Origin: Candidula unifasciata
Taxonomy: Eukaryota; Mollusca; Gastropoda; Stylommatophora; Geomitridae
Direction of reading: 5' to 3'
DNA length: 64,000 bases
Assembly (NCBI GenBank): GCA_905116865.2
Contig: CAJHNH020000235.1
Location: forward strand, 448,815 to 512,814
Shown here piece after piece: positions 42,931-53,559 of the stretch; the stretch's first letter is position 1, and every line of letters starts with the position of its first letter. Position numbers and translations under genes: made by a program. The notes beneath the pieces were generated by a model, which saw only the letters and a program-made list of their open reading frames with translations, was not told the origin of the DNA and searched no databases.

Positions 42931-43480
42931 ATGGAGAAGAGATGACTACAGTGCTAAATCTAACACACGAGGTGACTAGAAAGTTGAACAGAGGGAATGA
43001 AAAAGACGAGACGAGCATAAATACAACTCAAAGTTTCAACCAACGTCTTTGTCAACAGATGACTAAATACAACACAAACTATAACAGGAATACTCAACAG
43101 ACAAGGCAACATAACTTCTAAACAATCGATACAAAAAATGTGCCCATGTTAACCCGGAAGATTTAACCAAAATAATTACACGTTTAGAAAAATTGTTTAC
43201 CGACATCGCATGATGGACTTTAGTGGTTCAGACAGAAAACAATTTATTGACAAAAGTGCGAAGATTTTCTGCAACTGCTTGATGTTCTCATTACTGCAAA
43301 TTTCTCTAGTCACCTTGGCAAAGTAAGCGTGTATGCGCGTATGTGTGCGCGTGTCCGTGTGTGTTTCGTGCGCGGGTCAGTGTGTTATGAGGGTGTAATG
43401 ACAGTCTGTATGCTGTGTCTAATATGTTGTATAAGTTTATTTTGTTGAAAATATCGACATTCTTTACGAACTTATTATCA
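42931..43480. other. Upstream of the transporter exon 1: spacer, possible 5' region
   Basis: Not repetitive to 43320, then GT/GC-rich (GTGTGCGCGTGTCC). A noncoding first exon could lie here, for example a minus-strand GTAAAC donor near 43200, but no decisive signal is seen. Confidence 0.3.
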
Positions 43481-43493
43481 AAGTGAAAAGGAA

Positions 43494-43516
43494 GGGGGGG
43501 GGGGGGGGGGGGGGGG
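43494..43516. repeat. Poly-G tract
   Basis: More than twenty consecutive G on the plus strand, just before a SINE-A head. Confidence 0.95.
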
Positions 43517-43529
43517 TCGCTGCAGTGTT

Positions 43530-44045
43530 GCGCTTAGCGCTCGCCTACGAACGGATCTCAAGGTCGTGTGTTCATGTCGGACTTATTTTCAAAAAACGAC
43601 CATGGCTCACAGGTCGACCCAGCCTTAAAAGGAGATCAAGCATAGTCGTGGGAAGTAAAGGCGACCACATCACCCACAGTGTCCATTGGTCTATACCTAA
43701 CCCTATATGCCTACTGGCAGCGTCCGTGGCTCAGGCGTTGCAAGTCCCATTCGTAATTCCAACGTACTGCGATCGAAACCCACTGCTGGCTGCGTGGATT
43801 TTTATCATGGTATGGGGCGTCGCAGGTCGAACCAGACTAAAATGGGTACCAGGATGTATGTCCTGGGGAAATAAAGACGGCCGGCATAATGCTGACCACA
43901 TTATCAACCTAGTGCCGATTGGTCTGTACAAATCTGGATGCTCTTCCCATGTGCCCAATGCGCCTAAGACGTGAAAAAGGATCTTTACTTTTCTTTTTCA
44001 CTAGATGCCTACTAAGCCTGAAGTCGTGGAAAAGGGTCTTATGGG
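43530..44045 (+). mobile_element. SINE-A copy split by a nested SINE-B
   Basis: SINE-A occupies 43530-43715 and resumes at 44005 (AAGCCTGAAGTCGTGGAAAAG). SINE-B fills 43716-44004. Confidence 0.85.
43716..44004 (+). mobile_element. SINE-B nested in SINE-A with 9-bp target duplication
   Basis: ATGCCTACT flanks it at 43707-43715 and 44005-44013. Head GCGTCCGTGGCTCAGGCG, B-box-like GCGATCGAAACCC, body CGGCCGGCATAATGCTGACC, T-rich end. Confidence 0.9.
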
Positions 44046-44089
44046 GTCGGGTGTGGATAGACCCAATGTACCATAATACGGTCTGTTTT

Positions 44090-44264
44090 CTTCACAATCG
44101 GATTGCATCTGTCTGAGAGGCCAAGAGCCAACAGAGTACACACATATAAGCACAATATTTTAGACGGTTGTGCACCAAAACTCAAGTTCTGGAATGAGAA
44201 AAAAATTCCAGAAGTGTACGAACAACAAGCACTTTCCGTCGAAGTTCACAGCCAGTGATTGTGA
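44090..44264 (+). repeat. Dispersed repeat family E preceding the GAA tract
   Basis: CTGTCTGAGAGGCCAAGAGC, CAAGTTCTGGAATGAG and CACTTTCCGTCGAAGTTCAC follow family E order and end in GATTGTGAAGAAGAAG. Confidence 0.8.
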
Positions 44265-44460
44265 AGAAGAAGATGAAGAAGAAGAAGAAGAAGAAGAAGA
44301 AGAAGAAGAAGAAGAAGAAGAAGAAGAAGAAGAAGAAGAAGAAGAAGAAGAAGAAGAAGAAGAAGAAGAAGAAGAAGAAGAAGAAGAAGAAGAAGAAGAA
44401 GAAGAAGAAGAAGAAGAAGAAGAAGAAGAAAAAGAAGCTGAAGAAGAAGAAGAAGGAGAA

Positions 44461-44491
<31 letters not shown>

Positions 44492-44642
44492 AAGAAGAAG
44501 AAGAAGAAGAAGAAGAAGAAGAAGAAGAAGAAGAAGAAGAAGAAGAAGAAGAAGAAGAAGAAGAAGAAGAAGAAGAAGAAGAAGAAGAAGAAGAAGAAGA
44601 AGAAGAAGAAGAAGAAGAAGAAGAAGAAGAAGAAGAAGAAGA
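44265..44642. repeat. (GAA)n trinucleotide tract, about 126 triplets
   Basis: About 378 bases of GAA with interruptions only near 44430-44465. Polypurine/polypyrimidine and able in principle to form triplex DNA. It is the expanded 3' tail of the family E copy immediately to its left. Confidence 0.96.
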
Positions 44643-44649
44643 ACGGCTG

Positions 44650-45050
44650 ACCAATAAGGCAGATGCCAATAGCTTGTTCAACCTTCACAGGGATTGTAAT
44701 TGCAGCACCAGTAACGGCGATACCAGCCTGACGACCCTACATTACACAACGGATGGAAGTTATCGAGAGGCGCTGATAACACAGCAGATGTGCTTTGAAC
44801 TGCAAAAGCTAAAAACTTTTCCAGCTGTTTCCATAATTATCATAAATCAGCGGATAGGTCCTTCTACAGAACATCTCTCTCGTCAGGGCACGCGTGAAAA
44901 TCCCTCCTTCTCTAGTCAGTTCTCCAAAAATGATCTGCTATGTCCTGCATTGCTCAGATATGACTGCGCTACCGTATAACAGTAGCGGGTACCACCTATC
45001 TTCTGTTACGCCGAATGTTGGGCGGCGTTTAATAACCCAACATCCCATAT
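44650..45050 (-). mobile_element. RT-1 relic
   Basis: 44865-45000 has CAGAACATCTCTCTCGTCAG and CGTGAAAATCCCTCCTTCTC, the same block as other RT-1 relics; 44690-44860 is unassigned. Confidence 0.45.
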
Positions 45051-45380
45051 TGTGCCAGCGGCTTCGGGCGGAGGAGCACATTTAGGAGGATACCAGCCTT
45101 ATCCTAAGAAGAGGAAATGCAACCTGAAAACTTTAATGTTATGGCAGGGCAGACCAGGCCCTTCGCCTTGGCCGGCAGCTGGTCTAGGAGGGAAGCTCCG
45201 ACAGGCGGACTCAGTTCTAATCTGGCAACTTCTGTAGCGTGCTTTGTTACGAACGTGCTGGTGTTACCTTTCCTTTGGAGTAAACAAGGCAGGCCGAAGG
45301 AGGGATCATGATACATGGGCAACATATAGTCTGTACAACCTGCCCAGCCTTTGTGCTATGAAGAGGAGGAACCCTTGTCT
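45050..45380. other. Unassigned G+C-richer segment
   Basis: Open frames of 60-73 codons on both strands, but no splice context, start signal or recognised domain. Base composition differs from the AT-rich surroundings. It may be a fragment of an unrecognised transposon. Confidence 0.3.
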
Positions 45381-45383
45381 TAA

Positions 45384-45500
45384 TATGGGCGGGTCTTGCT
45401 AGTCACAATCTCCTTCGCCATGGGTTGTGTCCCATGCCTAGCACAATATACACTATCGTCTGGAAAGACGGAAAGGTACCAGCAATGTGCAATGTAACCC
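45384..45500 (+). repeat. Dispersed repeat shared with 7690-7780
   Basis: ATGGGCGGGTCTTGCTAGTC occurs in both, followed by similar GCCAT...GGG(C/T)TGTG sequence. Confidence 0.6.
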
Positions 45501-45794
45501 TTGGATTATGCGATCATAGCCCTGAATGGTAGACCAACGTAGAAAATGCCAGTTACCCCAGTCAACATCCCCAAAAGTTACGACTAACTCTTGCTTTATT
45601 GCTTGCATGTTTGCAATGTGTGACCACGTTCACTACTGCCGAAAACAGCTTCGGTTATAACTGTGGTCTGTTTTTATTAGTGCCGATTTCAACGGCTGAA
45701 ATGATTTATTGTGCTAAAAGCTGTGGCCTATTGTCTAAGTTCTTTGCTATAATCAGCTTGATATTAGTTAACTTCCACCTTAAAAAAAATGGAA

Positions 45795-45880
45795 TGTTGA
45801 ATTAAGAAACGACGTGATAGCACTCGGGACACTCCCATAAGCGCTCCGTCCCCATCTTCAGAAGCAAGCGAAGAGTTTTA
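45795..45880 (-). mobile_element. Family A 3' tail, minus
   Basis: AATGTTGAATTAAGAAACGAC and CATAAGCGCTCCGTCCCC are the inverted end of family A (compare 6540-6620). Confidence 0.75.
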
Positions 45881-45884
45881 TTTC

Positions 45885-46611
45885 CTATTATGCTAGCGTC
45901 ATAATGACAATTTTAAAATGACCGCATCACTTTTGACATGCACCAAGAGGCTCGTTTGCCCAGTTATTTTTACCAGCTTAACACTCTTGACACCCATAAC
46001 AACAATATTGACAGGTTCCAACACAATGGCACGGTTACTGTAATTTCTAAGGCCCTTTTAAGCCCCCTGGTAAAACACAGCGGAATCAGGCCTACCCCGC
46101 TGTTACAAAATGATCTGCATTTCAATGCTGGCTGTGGGAATGCAGACGAATTGTCAAGGCGCAAACAAATCTGGTCCTGGGTCAGCAATAAGCGGCTTCA
46201 CACACAGATCAATACTCAACGTGTGTTTAGTTCACGCATATACATAACAACGTCTATCTATTTTTAATCCAGCTTACCTTAGGGCAGAAATTCACAGCTG
46301 GATTGCAGAGAAATGACTTTTATGTTATCCCAGTTCAAGAAACGAACCGTCCGGCTTTTTTCACGTGACGGTCTGGTTTCGTTAGGAATAAATTATGCAG
46401 AGACAAGCACATATCGCGTGCTGTGAGTTCTGTCGCACGTGAGAGCGGGTCCCGAAAAAACATTCGTGATTAGTTGATTGTTATTTCCCTAGCTGTGGTT
46501 GTGTGTTGTGTAGGTTTTTGTGGCCACGTCGCGAAGCTGTTTATAGTAGCCTATATAGTGTGGTAAATTATAGATAATTTGGATAATGTGGAAGTAATTG
46601 GGTATTAATTT

Positions 46612-46649
<38 letters not shown>

Positions 46650-46690
46650 CTCTCTCCAGTGGTTGGTTGTGTCTCGTTGAAGGAAGCCAG
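45885..46690. other. Mostly unique spacer; CpG-richer 46330-46530
   Basis: 46330-46530 contains ACGTGAC, CGCGTGCTG and GTCGCACGTGAG and is less repetitive than its surroundings, so it could hold a promoter. 46614-46646 is a (TC)n tract. No exon identified. Confidence 0.3.
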
Positions 46691-46734
46691 AAAAATATTA
46701 ACGATTGGGAGCGTGGAGACGTAGGAAGGAAAGT

Positions 46735-47235
46735 GGTGTGTGATGTTGAGTAGAGTTCACCGATTGGACATCACAGCACTTGAAACATTCACACAAGTGC
46801 CCCGTCTCTATCTTCAGCAGCCAGCGAAGTGTTCTAACTCTGATGGTGACTATGTCCGTCTTGTCTTTTCTCTGAGTGCGAAGTATCAGCCGAATCCCCA
46901 AGCCACTCCCCGTAGCACGATTCTCTTCAGACTGTGATAATCTAGCTGTGCCTCTGCGCTGTTCACTTGCTCCCAAAGGGTCTTGACAACATTTAGCTTG
47001 TCATGCACCAGTTTACCACCGAGTGCTGCAGATGGAGCCAGTCTGTCTGCCAGTTCGTTTCCCAACACACCTGCATTACCTAGAGAAAATATTCAAAAAT
47101 AATTACTCTGGGCATTTACCATCACAACATGTGTGTGCAGCTGAGTCTCAAGCCAACCAAAGGCCGCAGTGACCGCCTCTACCTCCATTCTCAATCTAGA
47201 TGCCAGGCTCTGCTGTAGATTCTTAAAGGACAATA
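46735..47235 (-). mobile_element. Family A retroelement RNase H end, minus
   Basis: The minus strand encodes, in broken frames, EVEAVTAAFGWLE, VLGNELADRLAPSA, KLNVVKTLWEQVNSAEAQLD and the RTLRWLLKIETG tail. Ends with GAGTTGA at the 46740 side. Confidence 0.8.
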
Positions 47236-47464
47236 AAATCAGTTCATCTGGGAGCGACAATTCCATTCGTTAAAGATTGGAACCAGTTACTTATATATTT
47301 ATTAGTGGGGGAGAGGGGCGCTCAAAGGACCTAAGCATGGTTTAAGTGAGTAATAATAAGAATACTAATAATGTATTTAATTGCAAATAAATATAAAAAA
47401 GTTCGAATGTATAACTCAGTACTTAACCAGAAAACCTGGACCTGTTCACGTTTCCCGGCCCATC

Positions 47465-47720
47465 TAAGACTTTCTCAGTCTGATCTAGGTCAGAGGGGTG
47501 TCACGTTGTACTGCTTTCTTTGAAAAGAGTCTCTCGTGTGACCTGGGCTGAGGCTGTAGGTTGAAGGGTTTTTGGGTTAGGGTCAATTCTAGATGTTCTG
47601 GGGTAGTTAAAAGCTGTGTCGTCGTGTAGTATAGAACACGCGACATCGGCGCTGATGTAATTGGAGGCAAGACCACGTGACACCCCTCCGACGTAGAAGA
47701 GTCTGAGAAAGTGTGAATAA
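47465..47720. mobile_element. Foldback element with family F-like core
   Basis: Left arm 47468-47508 (ACTTTCTCAG..., GAGGGGTGTCACGT) pairs with the right arm 47672-47714 (ACGTGACACCCCTC, CTGAGAAAGT). The loop contains TCTAGATGTTCTGGGGTAG, the same core as family F. Confidence 0.75.
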
Positions 47721-47724
47721 AAGG

Positions 47725-48375
47725 TCTGACCACGGCCATCTTAAGATATAAGATACAGATGGGCGTGGTCTGGCAATGTGTAAATGGGCAGGGAAACGTG
47801 AACAGAATCGACAACTTATATACATAATTGGTAGCCACACAGCCTTTTAAAAATATTTTTAGAGTGATATGTGTGTGTGCGTTTGTAAAGGGGGGAAAAA
47901 GGGAGGGACAAAAAGGGAGGGACGGGGGGGGGGGGGTGTTCTATGGGCTTTAGCTAACAGGTTTCCTCAATGAGAATTCACACCAAAAACGTTCGGACCG
48001 ACATGCGAGCGTCTAGACACTACCTCACAGCATCTCCTTCCGCGTCCCACTCCGGCCGCCTACGAATGATGGAGATCGATCGATCGATCAATAACGGTCG
48101 TCAGCTCTGGCGGGGCAACGAACAGCACCTTATTCCGCGCCTGCCTCGTGTGTCCCAGAGTTCTGTCTGTGCTGTACGTGTGAGGAATCAACCAGGAACT
48201 CTCAACCGTTCAGTAGATTCTGTAATGTGCTGCAATCATCGTTTTACTTACTGTTACGAGACTGCAGGACAGAGAGTAGACACACGGAAACCCGCTAGGG
48301 TGTATGGATGTCGATACATATTTTCTAAGATGAGAGGGGCAAAAGGGACAACAGCCTTAAGTATGTAATAAAAAA
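47725..48375. other. Partly CpG-rich unique sequence, possible promoter or first exon region
   Basis: A poly-G run at 47925; 47990-48300 has many CpG and no repeat partner. On the minus strand TAACA/GTAAGTAAAAC (exon end at 48252) is a strong donor and could close a noncoding first exon of the transporter. Unproven. Confidence 0.3.
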
Positions 48376-48379
48376 ATTC

Positions 48380-48630
48380 ATAGGAGGCTGCGTGGTCTAG
48401 AGGCATGGTGTCTGCCTCGAGTGCTAGAGGTTCCAGACTCAATCCCCGGTGAGGGCTAGGATTTTTTTTTACATGGCCTTGGACTTCTAGTAATTCCCCC
48501 TGGGAATTAACTGGGAACTAACTCTGGTTAGTGCAATCGGACGCCCGTGTGCATTATTGCGCACGAAAAACATCCCTTGGCAGTTGGAAATCGAAAAGAA
48601 TAGCCTAACGGCGCTGCCCTGGCTTACTTA
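48380..48630 (+). mobile_element. SINE family C, full copy
   Basis: tRNA-like head (GCTGCGTGGTCTAGAGGC; GAGGTTCCAGACTCAATCCC), then GACTTCTAGTAATTCCCC, GTGTGCATTATTGCGCACG and ATCCCTTGGCAGTTGG. Confidence 0.82.
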
Positions 48631-48635
48631 CTTAC

Positions 48636-49135
48636 TTATTTAGTCGCTCCTCTTCTACCTTGGGGTGTAGAGGTTTGCCAGAGAGATCGCCAGACTTCTC
48701 TATCAGCAGTTTTCTTTCTGGCTTTGTTCCATTCCAGTCCTCTGTCAGTTAGGGACTGTCGGATGTTGTCTTCCCAGCGCACCCTGGGTCGTCCCGGAGG
48801 TCTGGTTCCCTGGTTCTTAGCCTCCCATGCTTGCCATGGTGGCCGATTTTCTCCCATTCTGCATACATGTCCAAACCATCGTAACTGTGACTGATCTACT
48901 CGGGTTAGTAAGGGCTGGGTATCAAGATCTTGACGTATTGTCTGATTGCGGACTTTGTCCCTTCTTGTCACTTGGACCACCTTTCTCAGGTATCTCATTT
49001 CCGAGGCCTGCAGCTGGCTTTTGTGAGCTGTTGTCATTGCCCATGACTCACACCCATAAGTCAGGACTTGTACATAGGTAGAGTGGTAAACAGCCATTTT
49101 CGTCCTCTTGCCAATTTCTCTTTTGCTAAGAAACC
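48636..49135 (-). mobile_element. Non-LTR RT C-terminus, long open relic (RT-4)
   Basis: A 153-codon minus frame has YVQVLTYGCESWAMTT, RRDKVRNQTIRQDLDTQPLL, SQLRWFGHVCRMG, PPGRPRVRWEDNIRQSL and DREVWRSLWQTSTPQGRR. It is the least decayed RT C-terminus in the window, suggesting a fairly recent insertion. The catalytic core is absent (5' truncation). Confidence 0.9.
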
Positions 49136-49138
49136 CTC

Positions 49139-49330
49139 GGTTTATGGCTGCCCTGGCAAAATTTAGAATTAAAAATCTACCCTAGGTATTTCAGGATCCT
49201 CACCGGTGCTACAGAGCCTGTGCATTGTGCTGAGCTTCTTCAGACTCAGACTTGAGTAAGAAGAAGAACGGAGCACTTATGGGTTACTACCCGTGTGCCA
49301 TGATGTTGTTCAAACCTCTTTTCTGAAGCT
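49139..49330 (+). mobile_element. SINE family C 3' body
   Basis: CTGCCCTGGCAAAATTTAG, CAGGATCCTCACCGGTGCTA and GGGTTACTACCCGTGTGCC. It continues 48380-48630, so the RT-4 relic (48636-49135) appears to sit inside one SINE-C copy. Confidence 0.7.
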
Positions 49331-49539
49331 GTAAGAAGTCCTGGTAACAATCTCGAACGTTGCCTCCTCACCAACTGAAGATAGCATAGATGTTTCATGT
49401 TCTCTATAATAACTGAAATCATCAACAGCTTAGATCAACAAGAACCAAGCGTGAGAATTTGAAGTAAGGAAACATCCTTTACGTTCTGAGACTCCAGTGG
49501 CCCTTGATTTCTTGTGTTACCATTCTTCTTCTTCTTCTT

Positions 49540-49715
49540 CTATTTATATATATAATATGCATATTATTACATAAATATAACATGCTTCATTAATGAAATA
49601 CAACTGCTGTGCGAAAGATGGAAGTTTAGAAGGGCCGAATGTAAGACAGGCCTGCGTGCCTAATTTGTAACCCTTTGAAAATAAAGTTCGTTCGTTCGTT
49701 CGTTCTCTGCGTTCA
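49540..49715 (+). repeat. Dispersed repeat family G with (CGTT)n tail
   Basis: TACAACTGCTGTGCGAAAGA, GACAGGCCTGCGTGCCTAAT, then AATAAAG and a GTTCGTTCGTTCG tail. The inverted copy is 61165-61280. Confidence 0.85.
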
Positions 49716-49779
49716 CCAGCTGTAAACTCTGGTGGAAAGAATGAAGACGATGTCAAGCAAATATACAGCCTGTGTTTCA

Positions 49780-50460
49780 TTTCTCTAGTGTATGTTGGTG
49801 TGTCGGAAAACAAACAAGCCGACAGACTGACTGATTCTGCACCACTTGGTGGTAAATTCTTGCATGACAATCTAGATGTATAAGGCCCTTTGGAAGCGAG
49901 TGAACAGTGAGGAGGGGGGGCGGGGGGCAGAAATAGTTCATTAGGGTCTGTACAGAATGGTGCAGTGAAGCTCAATACTTAGGGGAGGGGAGAGACAGAT
50001 ATACAATCAGGCTGTTATTGGTATCATCTGAACTGGAACTACACACTTGCTGTTGAAGATGGGGAGGGAGCACTTATGGGAATGTCCCAAGGAGTATGAT
50101 ACTAGTTTTTAACTTATAACCCAAATTATAATCTGCACAACTTGGTGGAATACTGCTACATGATAGGGCAGACGTGGTTAGTGCCTTGTGGGAGAGCGTG
50201 TACAATGCGGAGGAGCAGATGGATCACCAGTTTGGTGAGATTGATGCAGTTGGGGGTGACGAGAGGTTCTGGCAGAAGCTCAAGGCTCAGAGGAAAGGCA
50301 AGACGGACGTTTAATCAGAAAGCTACTGGCACCATTAGTATCGGAACTCTTCGCTAAGTGCTGAAGATGGGGACGGAGCGCTTATGGGAATGCCCCGAGT
50401 GCTGTGATGTCGGTTCTTGAATCAAATCAAATCAATCAAATCAAATCAAATCAAATCAAC
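49780..50460 (+). mobile_element. Two family A 3' ends in tandem
   Basis: First copy 49800-50105 (GACAGACTGACTGATTCTGC, CTGTTGAAGATGGGGAGGG). Second 50125-50460 (ACATGATAGGGCAGACGTGG, CTGAAGATGGGGACGGAGC, GATGTCGGTTCTTGAATC) with an ATCAAATCAAATC tail. Confidence 0.8.
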
Positions 50461-50497
50461 TTATAACCCATAACTTTAAAACAAAAAAAAGACTTAC

Positions 50498-50552
50498 TTT
50501 GCCACTGGTCTTGACCTCTTGATAGTTGGGTGCCAAGTTTAATGCTCTATTC
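50498..50552 (-). other. Candidate upstream coding exon of the transporter (uncertain)
   Basis: 55 bases between a GGCACAG acceptor and a strong GGCAAA/GTAAGT donor. Only one frame is open (ALNLAPNYQEVKTSGK) and it ends in phase 0, matching the phase of exon 1 if the CAG before its ATG is an acceptor. The acceptor side resembles an RT-1 word (TTCCTGTGCCA), so chance is possible. Confidence 0.3.
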
Positions 50553-50599
50553 CTGTGCCAGTGAAAATCACACAAGGCAGCCAACAGATATGCCAACAC

Positions 50600-50940
50600 T
50601 AACAATCCCACACCAGAACTGCAGCCCACTGTTGGTGCAAGCAGTCACCTCTCAAAAGCTGAGACTGTACATGCAATAACCGATGTCATGCCCTCCCCAA
50701 CAAAATTTGCCACCCACCATTTGTACTGCAGTTGACAACATTAGGCTCTCACAACAGAAAAACCTTTCACATGAAACTGACAGCTCACAGTTTTGCACCA
50801 AGAACTCAAATCAGTCGCTTGGGCAATGGAACCTTTGGACTCCCAGTCCAGGAATAAGGAATTTGCATCAGTAAAAACTGACTGGACTCAAACAACTTTT
50901 CAGTGCATCAGTTGTAAGCCAGTCCTCTGCCACAATGGAC
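50600..50940. other. Spacer, nothing recognised
   Basis: No repeat partner or splice-bounded exon seen. Confidence 0.4.
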
Positions 50941-50944
50941 CAGA

Positions 50945-51230
50945 AAAATACCATATACTCTAATATTTCTAACACACAACATGAGGTTCAGGACAAAACA
51001 CCCTACATCCTGATAAATCAACGTACAACATGAGGTTTAGGGCAAAACAACATAAAATCTGATAAGTCAACGCACAACATGAGGTTCAGAGGCAAAACAA
51101 CATACAATCGGGCAAATCAACAAACAACATGAGGTTCGGGACAAACCAACCTATAACCTGATATATCAACACACAAAATGAGGTTTGGGACAGAACACTG
51201 ATATGCCAAACACACTAGATGAGGTTCTGG
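50945..51230. repeat. Degenerate tandem repeat, about 55-60 base unit, five copies
   Basis: AACATGAGGTTCAGGACAAA and variants recur near 50980, 51020, 51070, 51125 and 51175. Confidence 0.8.
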
Positions 51231-51234
51231 GAAG

Positions 51235-51830
51235 AAGACAAAAGCACTTTATTGTCAGAGATTTGCATGACAGCACAAAGTAAAGGATCAATTGGAAGTA
51301 TGTACAACAATCGCTAGTCTACATGCACAACAATAGACAAAAGAAAATCAATAACGCACTTACAACGGCAAGTGTTGTAACCAATACATCTAATGACCAG
51401 GGGCGTCTCCATAAAGAAATTAGATCAGGGTGGGGAGCAGGGTTTAAGCCCTGTTTGAGCATGCAATTGCAAGAGGACTTCAAGCGAAAAAACATAGAAA
51501 AGTGCGACAGAAATTACAATAACCAGGAAATAGTCTTGTAACATGTCAATGTCGTTGCCCCTCTTTGGTTCATGTCAAAAGTGAGGCAGCCATCTTTAAA
51601 CCATCATCATGATGTAACCGTGTTCACCTGCACTGTGGTGTCACATGCTTAACTCTCTTGACATCCTTGATAACAATACTGTCACGTTACAAAACAATGG
51701 CAGGGTTATGGCACACTTATTGTAATTTCTATCACACTCTTAAAATTTTAATTTGAAGCTGTGTCATATAACAATAAAACTTCTCTGATGAATAGGAAAT
51801 TAAAATAATTATATACAGTGAATTGAGGTT
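51235..51830. other. Spacer, nothing recognised
   Basis: A 72-codon plus frame at 51323-51541 has no recognisable domain or splice context. Confidence 0.35.
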
Positions 51831-51834
51831 TGAG

Positions 51835-52225
51835 GTTTGAACAACGGATCAACATCATGGCATACGGGTAGTATCCCATAAGTGCCCTGTTCTTCTAACT
51901 AAAGTTTAAGTTCGAAGAAGCTCAGCACAGTGCACAGGCTCTGTAGCACCAGTGAGGATCCTGAATTACTTCAGGTAGATTTTTAACTCAAAATTTTGCC
52001 CTGGCAGTGCCGTCACGCTAGTCTTTTTGATTTCCCACTGCCAAGTCATTTTTTTACGTGTGCATCAATGTACACGGGCGCTTGATCTCACTACCCAGAG
52101 ACCAGGGGGAATTACTAGAAGTCCAAGTCCCCGTGAAAAAATCCAAGCCCTTACCGGGGATTGAACCTGGAATCTCTAGCACTTGGGGCAGACACCATAC
52201 CTCGAGACCACGTAGCCCCCTTATA
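51835..52225 (-). mobile_element. SINE family C with body, minus
   Basis: Mirror of 48380-48630 plus 49139-49330: ATCATGGCATACGGGTAGTA, CTGGCAGTGCCGTCACGC, GGGATTGAACCTGGAATCTC head. Confidence 0.8.
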
Positions 52226-52319
52226 TACAGTGAACTGAGGTGTATAAGTTAGAGATGTTCAAGCCTAAAAATATGTTACCAAAATCAGGGGGTCAACTTT
52301 TAAATTAAAAGCAAAAGAC

Positions 52320-52485
52320 CAGTTTTGTCTTCAGTTGTACCGGGCATATAGGGCTAGAGGAATATTTTAAGACCAAACGGCACTTGCTGGGTGATGTGGT
52401 CAACATCACGCCAGCCACCTTTACTTCCCAGGCTAGGTCGACCTGGGATCAAGGTCATTTAAAACAAAATGGTCCAGCTTCGTTA
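52320..52485 (-). mobile_element. SINE-A, minus, truncated
   Basis: GGGCATATAGGGCTAGAGG, GGTGATGTGGTCAACATCAC and CCAGCCACCTTTACTTCCC. A second inverted copy follows at 52580. Confidence 0.75.
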
Positions 52486-52579
52486 TGACCTGCACCCCCG
52501 ACCCCAAAATTGTGTTGTATATTTAGTCCCCTGGGATGTAACAAGTCAAGTAAAATAAAGGATCTGTTTTGTTGTTTTT

Positions 52580-52835
52580 TTTGCCTTTAGCTTTAGACTT
52601 ACTGGGCATATAGGGCTAGACCTGTATTGTATGGATCAAGCAGCACTCAGTGGGTGATGTGTTCAAAATTGCACCGGCTGCCTTTACTTCCCAGGAGTTT
52701 ACCTGGTATCTATTTAAAGCTGCGTCGACCTAGGGACCTCAGGTCATTTCTTGAAAAAAAATCAAGCTCTGCCAGGACGTGAACCCATGATATTCTGATT
52801 AAAAGGCAAAGTGTCTAGCCACTACACCATTGCGG
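52580..52835 (-). mobile_element. SINE-A, minus
   Basis: TGGGCATATAGGGCTAGACC through CTTTACTTCCCAGGAG to a tRNA-like head with CGTGAACCCATG and TAGCCACTACACCATTGCGG. Confidence 0.8.
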
Positions 52836-52849
52836 TTTTCTGGGGACGT

Positions 52850-53555
52850 ACTATGCCTATAGTTGTAATGTCATTGCTGTTGCAACCGGACATAAGTTTT
52901 GGTCTTTTGAGACTGAAACAGTTAAAAAAGAAAACATCTATACGTAGATTTTTGCAAACGTCTGGTGGTGGGGTGTTGAGCCTGCCCCTGCCGATAACTA
53001 CACAGAAATATACAAACACACCCAGGCACTCAACAAGGGAAAACACAAAGCTATCTACAGCAATATCTACATGTCATGATTTAGCCAGGTTTTGATAATT
53101 TTAAAGCCATAATTTTAAAACAATTGTATCTTGCACTGTACACACACAATTTCCAATCAGTAATTTTTTTTTCACATTAAAAACACAAAAATCCTGGGTC
53201 GGCCGTAGCAACTATGAAGCCTTTCCTAGATGCTACTGAGAGAGGGGAACGTCTAAAGTTTCAAATACTACTGCTAGAGTACAGTTACATAACCAATCAC
53301 CCGAGAGCACATGCTCAAGCCACAGGTTATGCCAAAGAAGCTCCTTTGTGTTTGAGATGAGATGTTTGCCGAGCATAGGACAGCGGCCATATTGAACATC
53401 TATAACCTTTATTGTAAGATTGTAGACTTGAGACCTTTTTCTCTCTCTTGTATGCATATTATTAATATGTAATGTATACTCAAGGAAATATACATAATTG
53501 AAAGTGTGTCCATCATTCTGAATAACCCTCTATATATAAGATCAACATCATCCTG
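52850..53555. other. Unassigned unique sequence
   Basis: A 74-codon minus frame at 53457-53233 lacks any recognised domain. A TTTATT on plus at 53410 is a possible minus-strand polyadenylation signal. No gene call made. Confidence 0.35.
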
Positions 53556-53559
53556 TTTT

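Noticed and set aside
43483..43974. 163-codon plus-strand frame
   Set aside because: Translation of a poly-G run and the nested SINE pair.
44160..44688. Long Ser-, Phe-, Glu- and Lys-rich reading frames
   Set aside because: All are translations of the GAA/TTC microsatellite and have no gene context.
45052..45325. Three overlapping 61-73 codon frames in a G+C-richer segment
   Set aside because: No domain, start context or splice evidence; all compete for the same bases.
47970..48368. 132-codon plus-strand frame
   Set aside because: No recognisable motif and no splice context; runs into a non-repetitive CpG-richer region more like a promoter or UTR.
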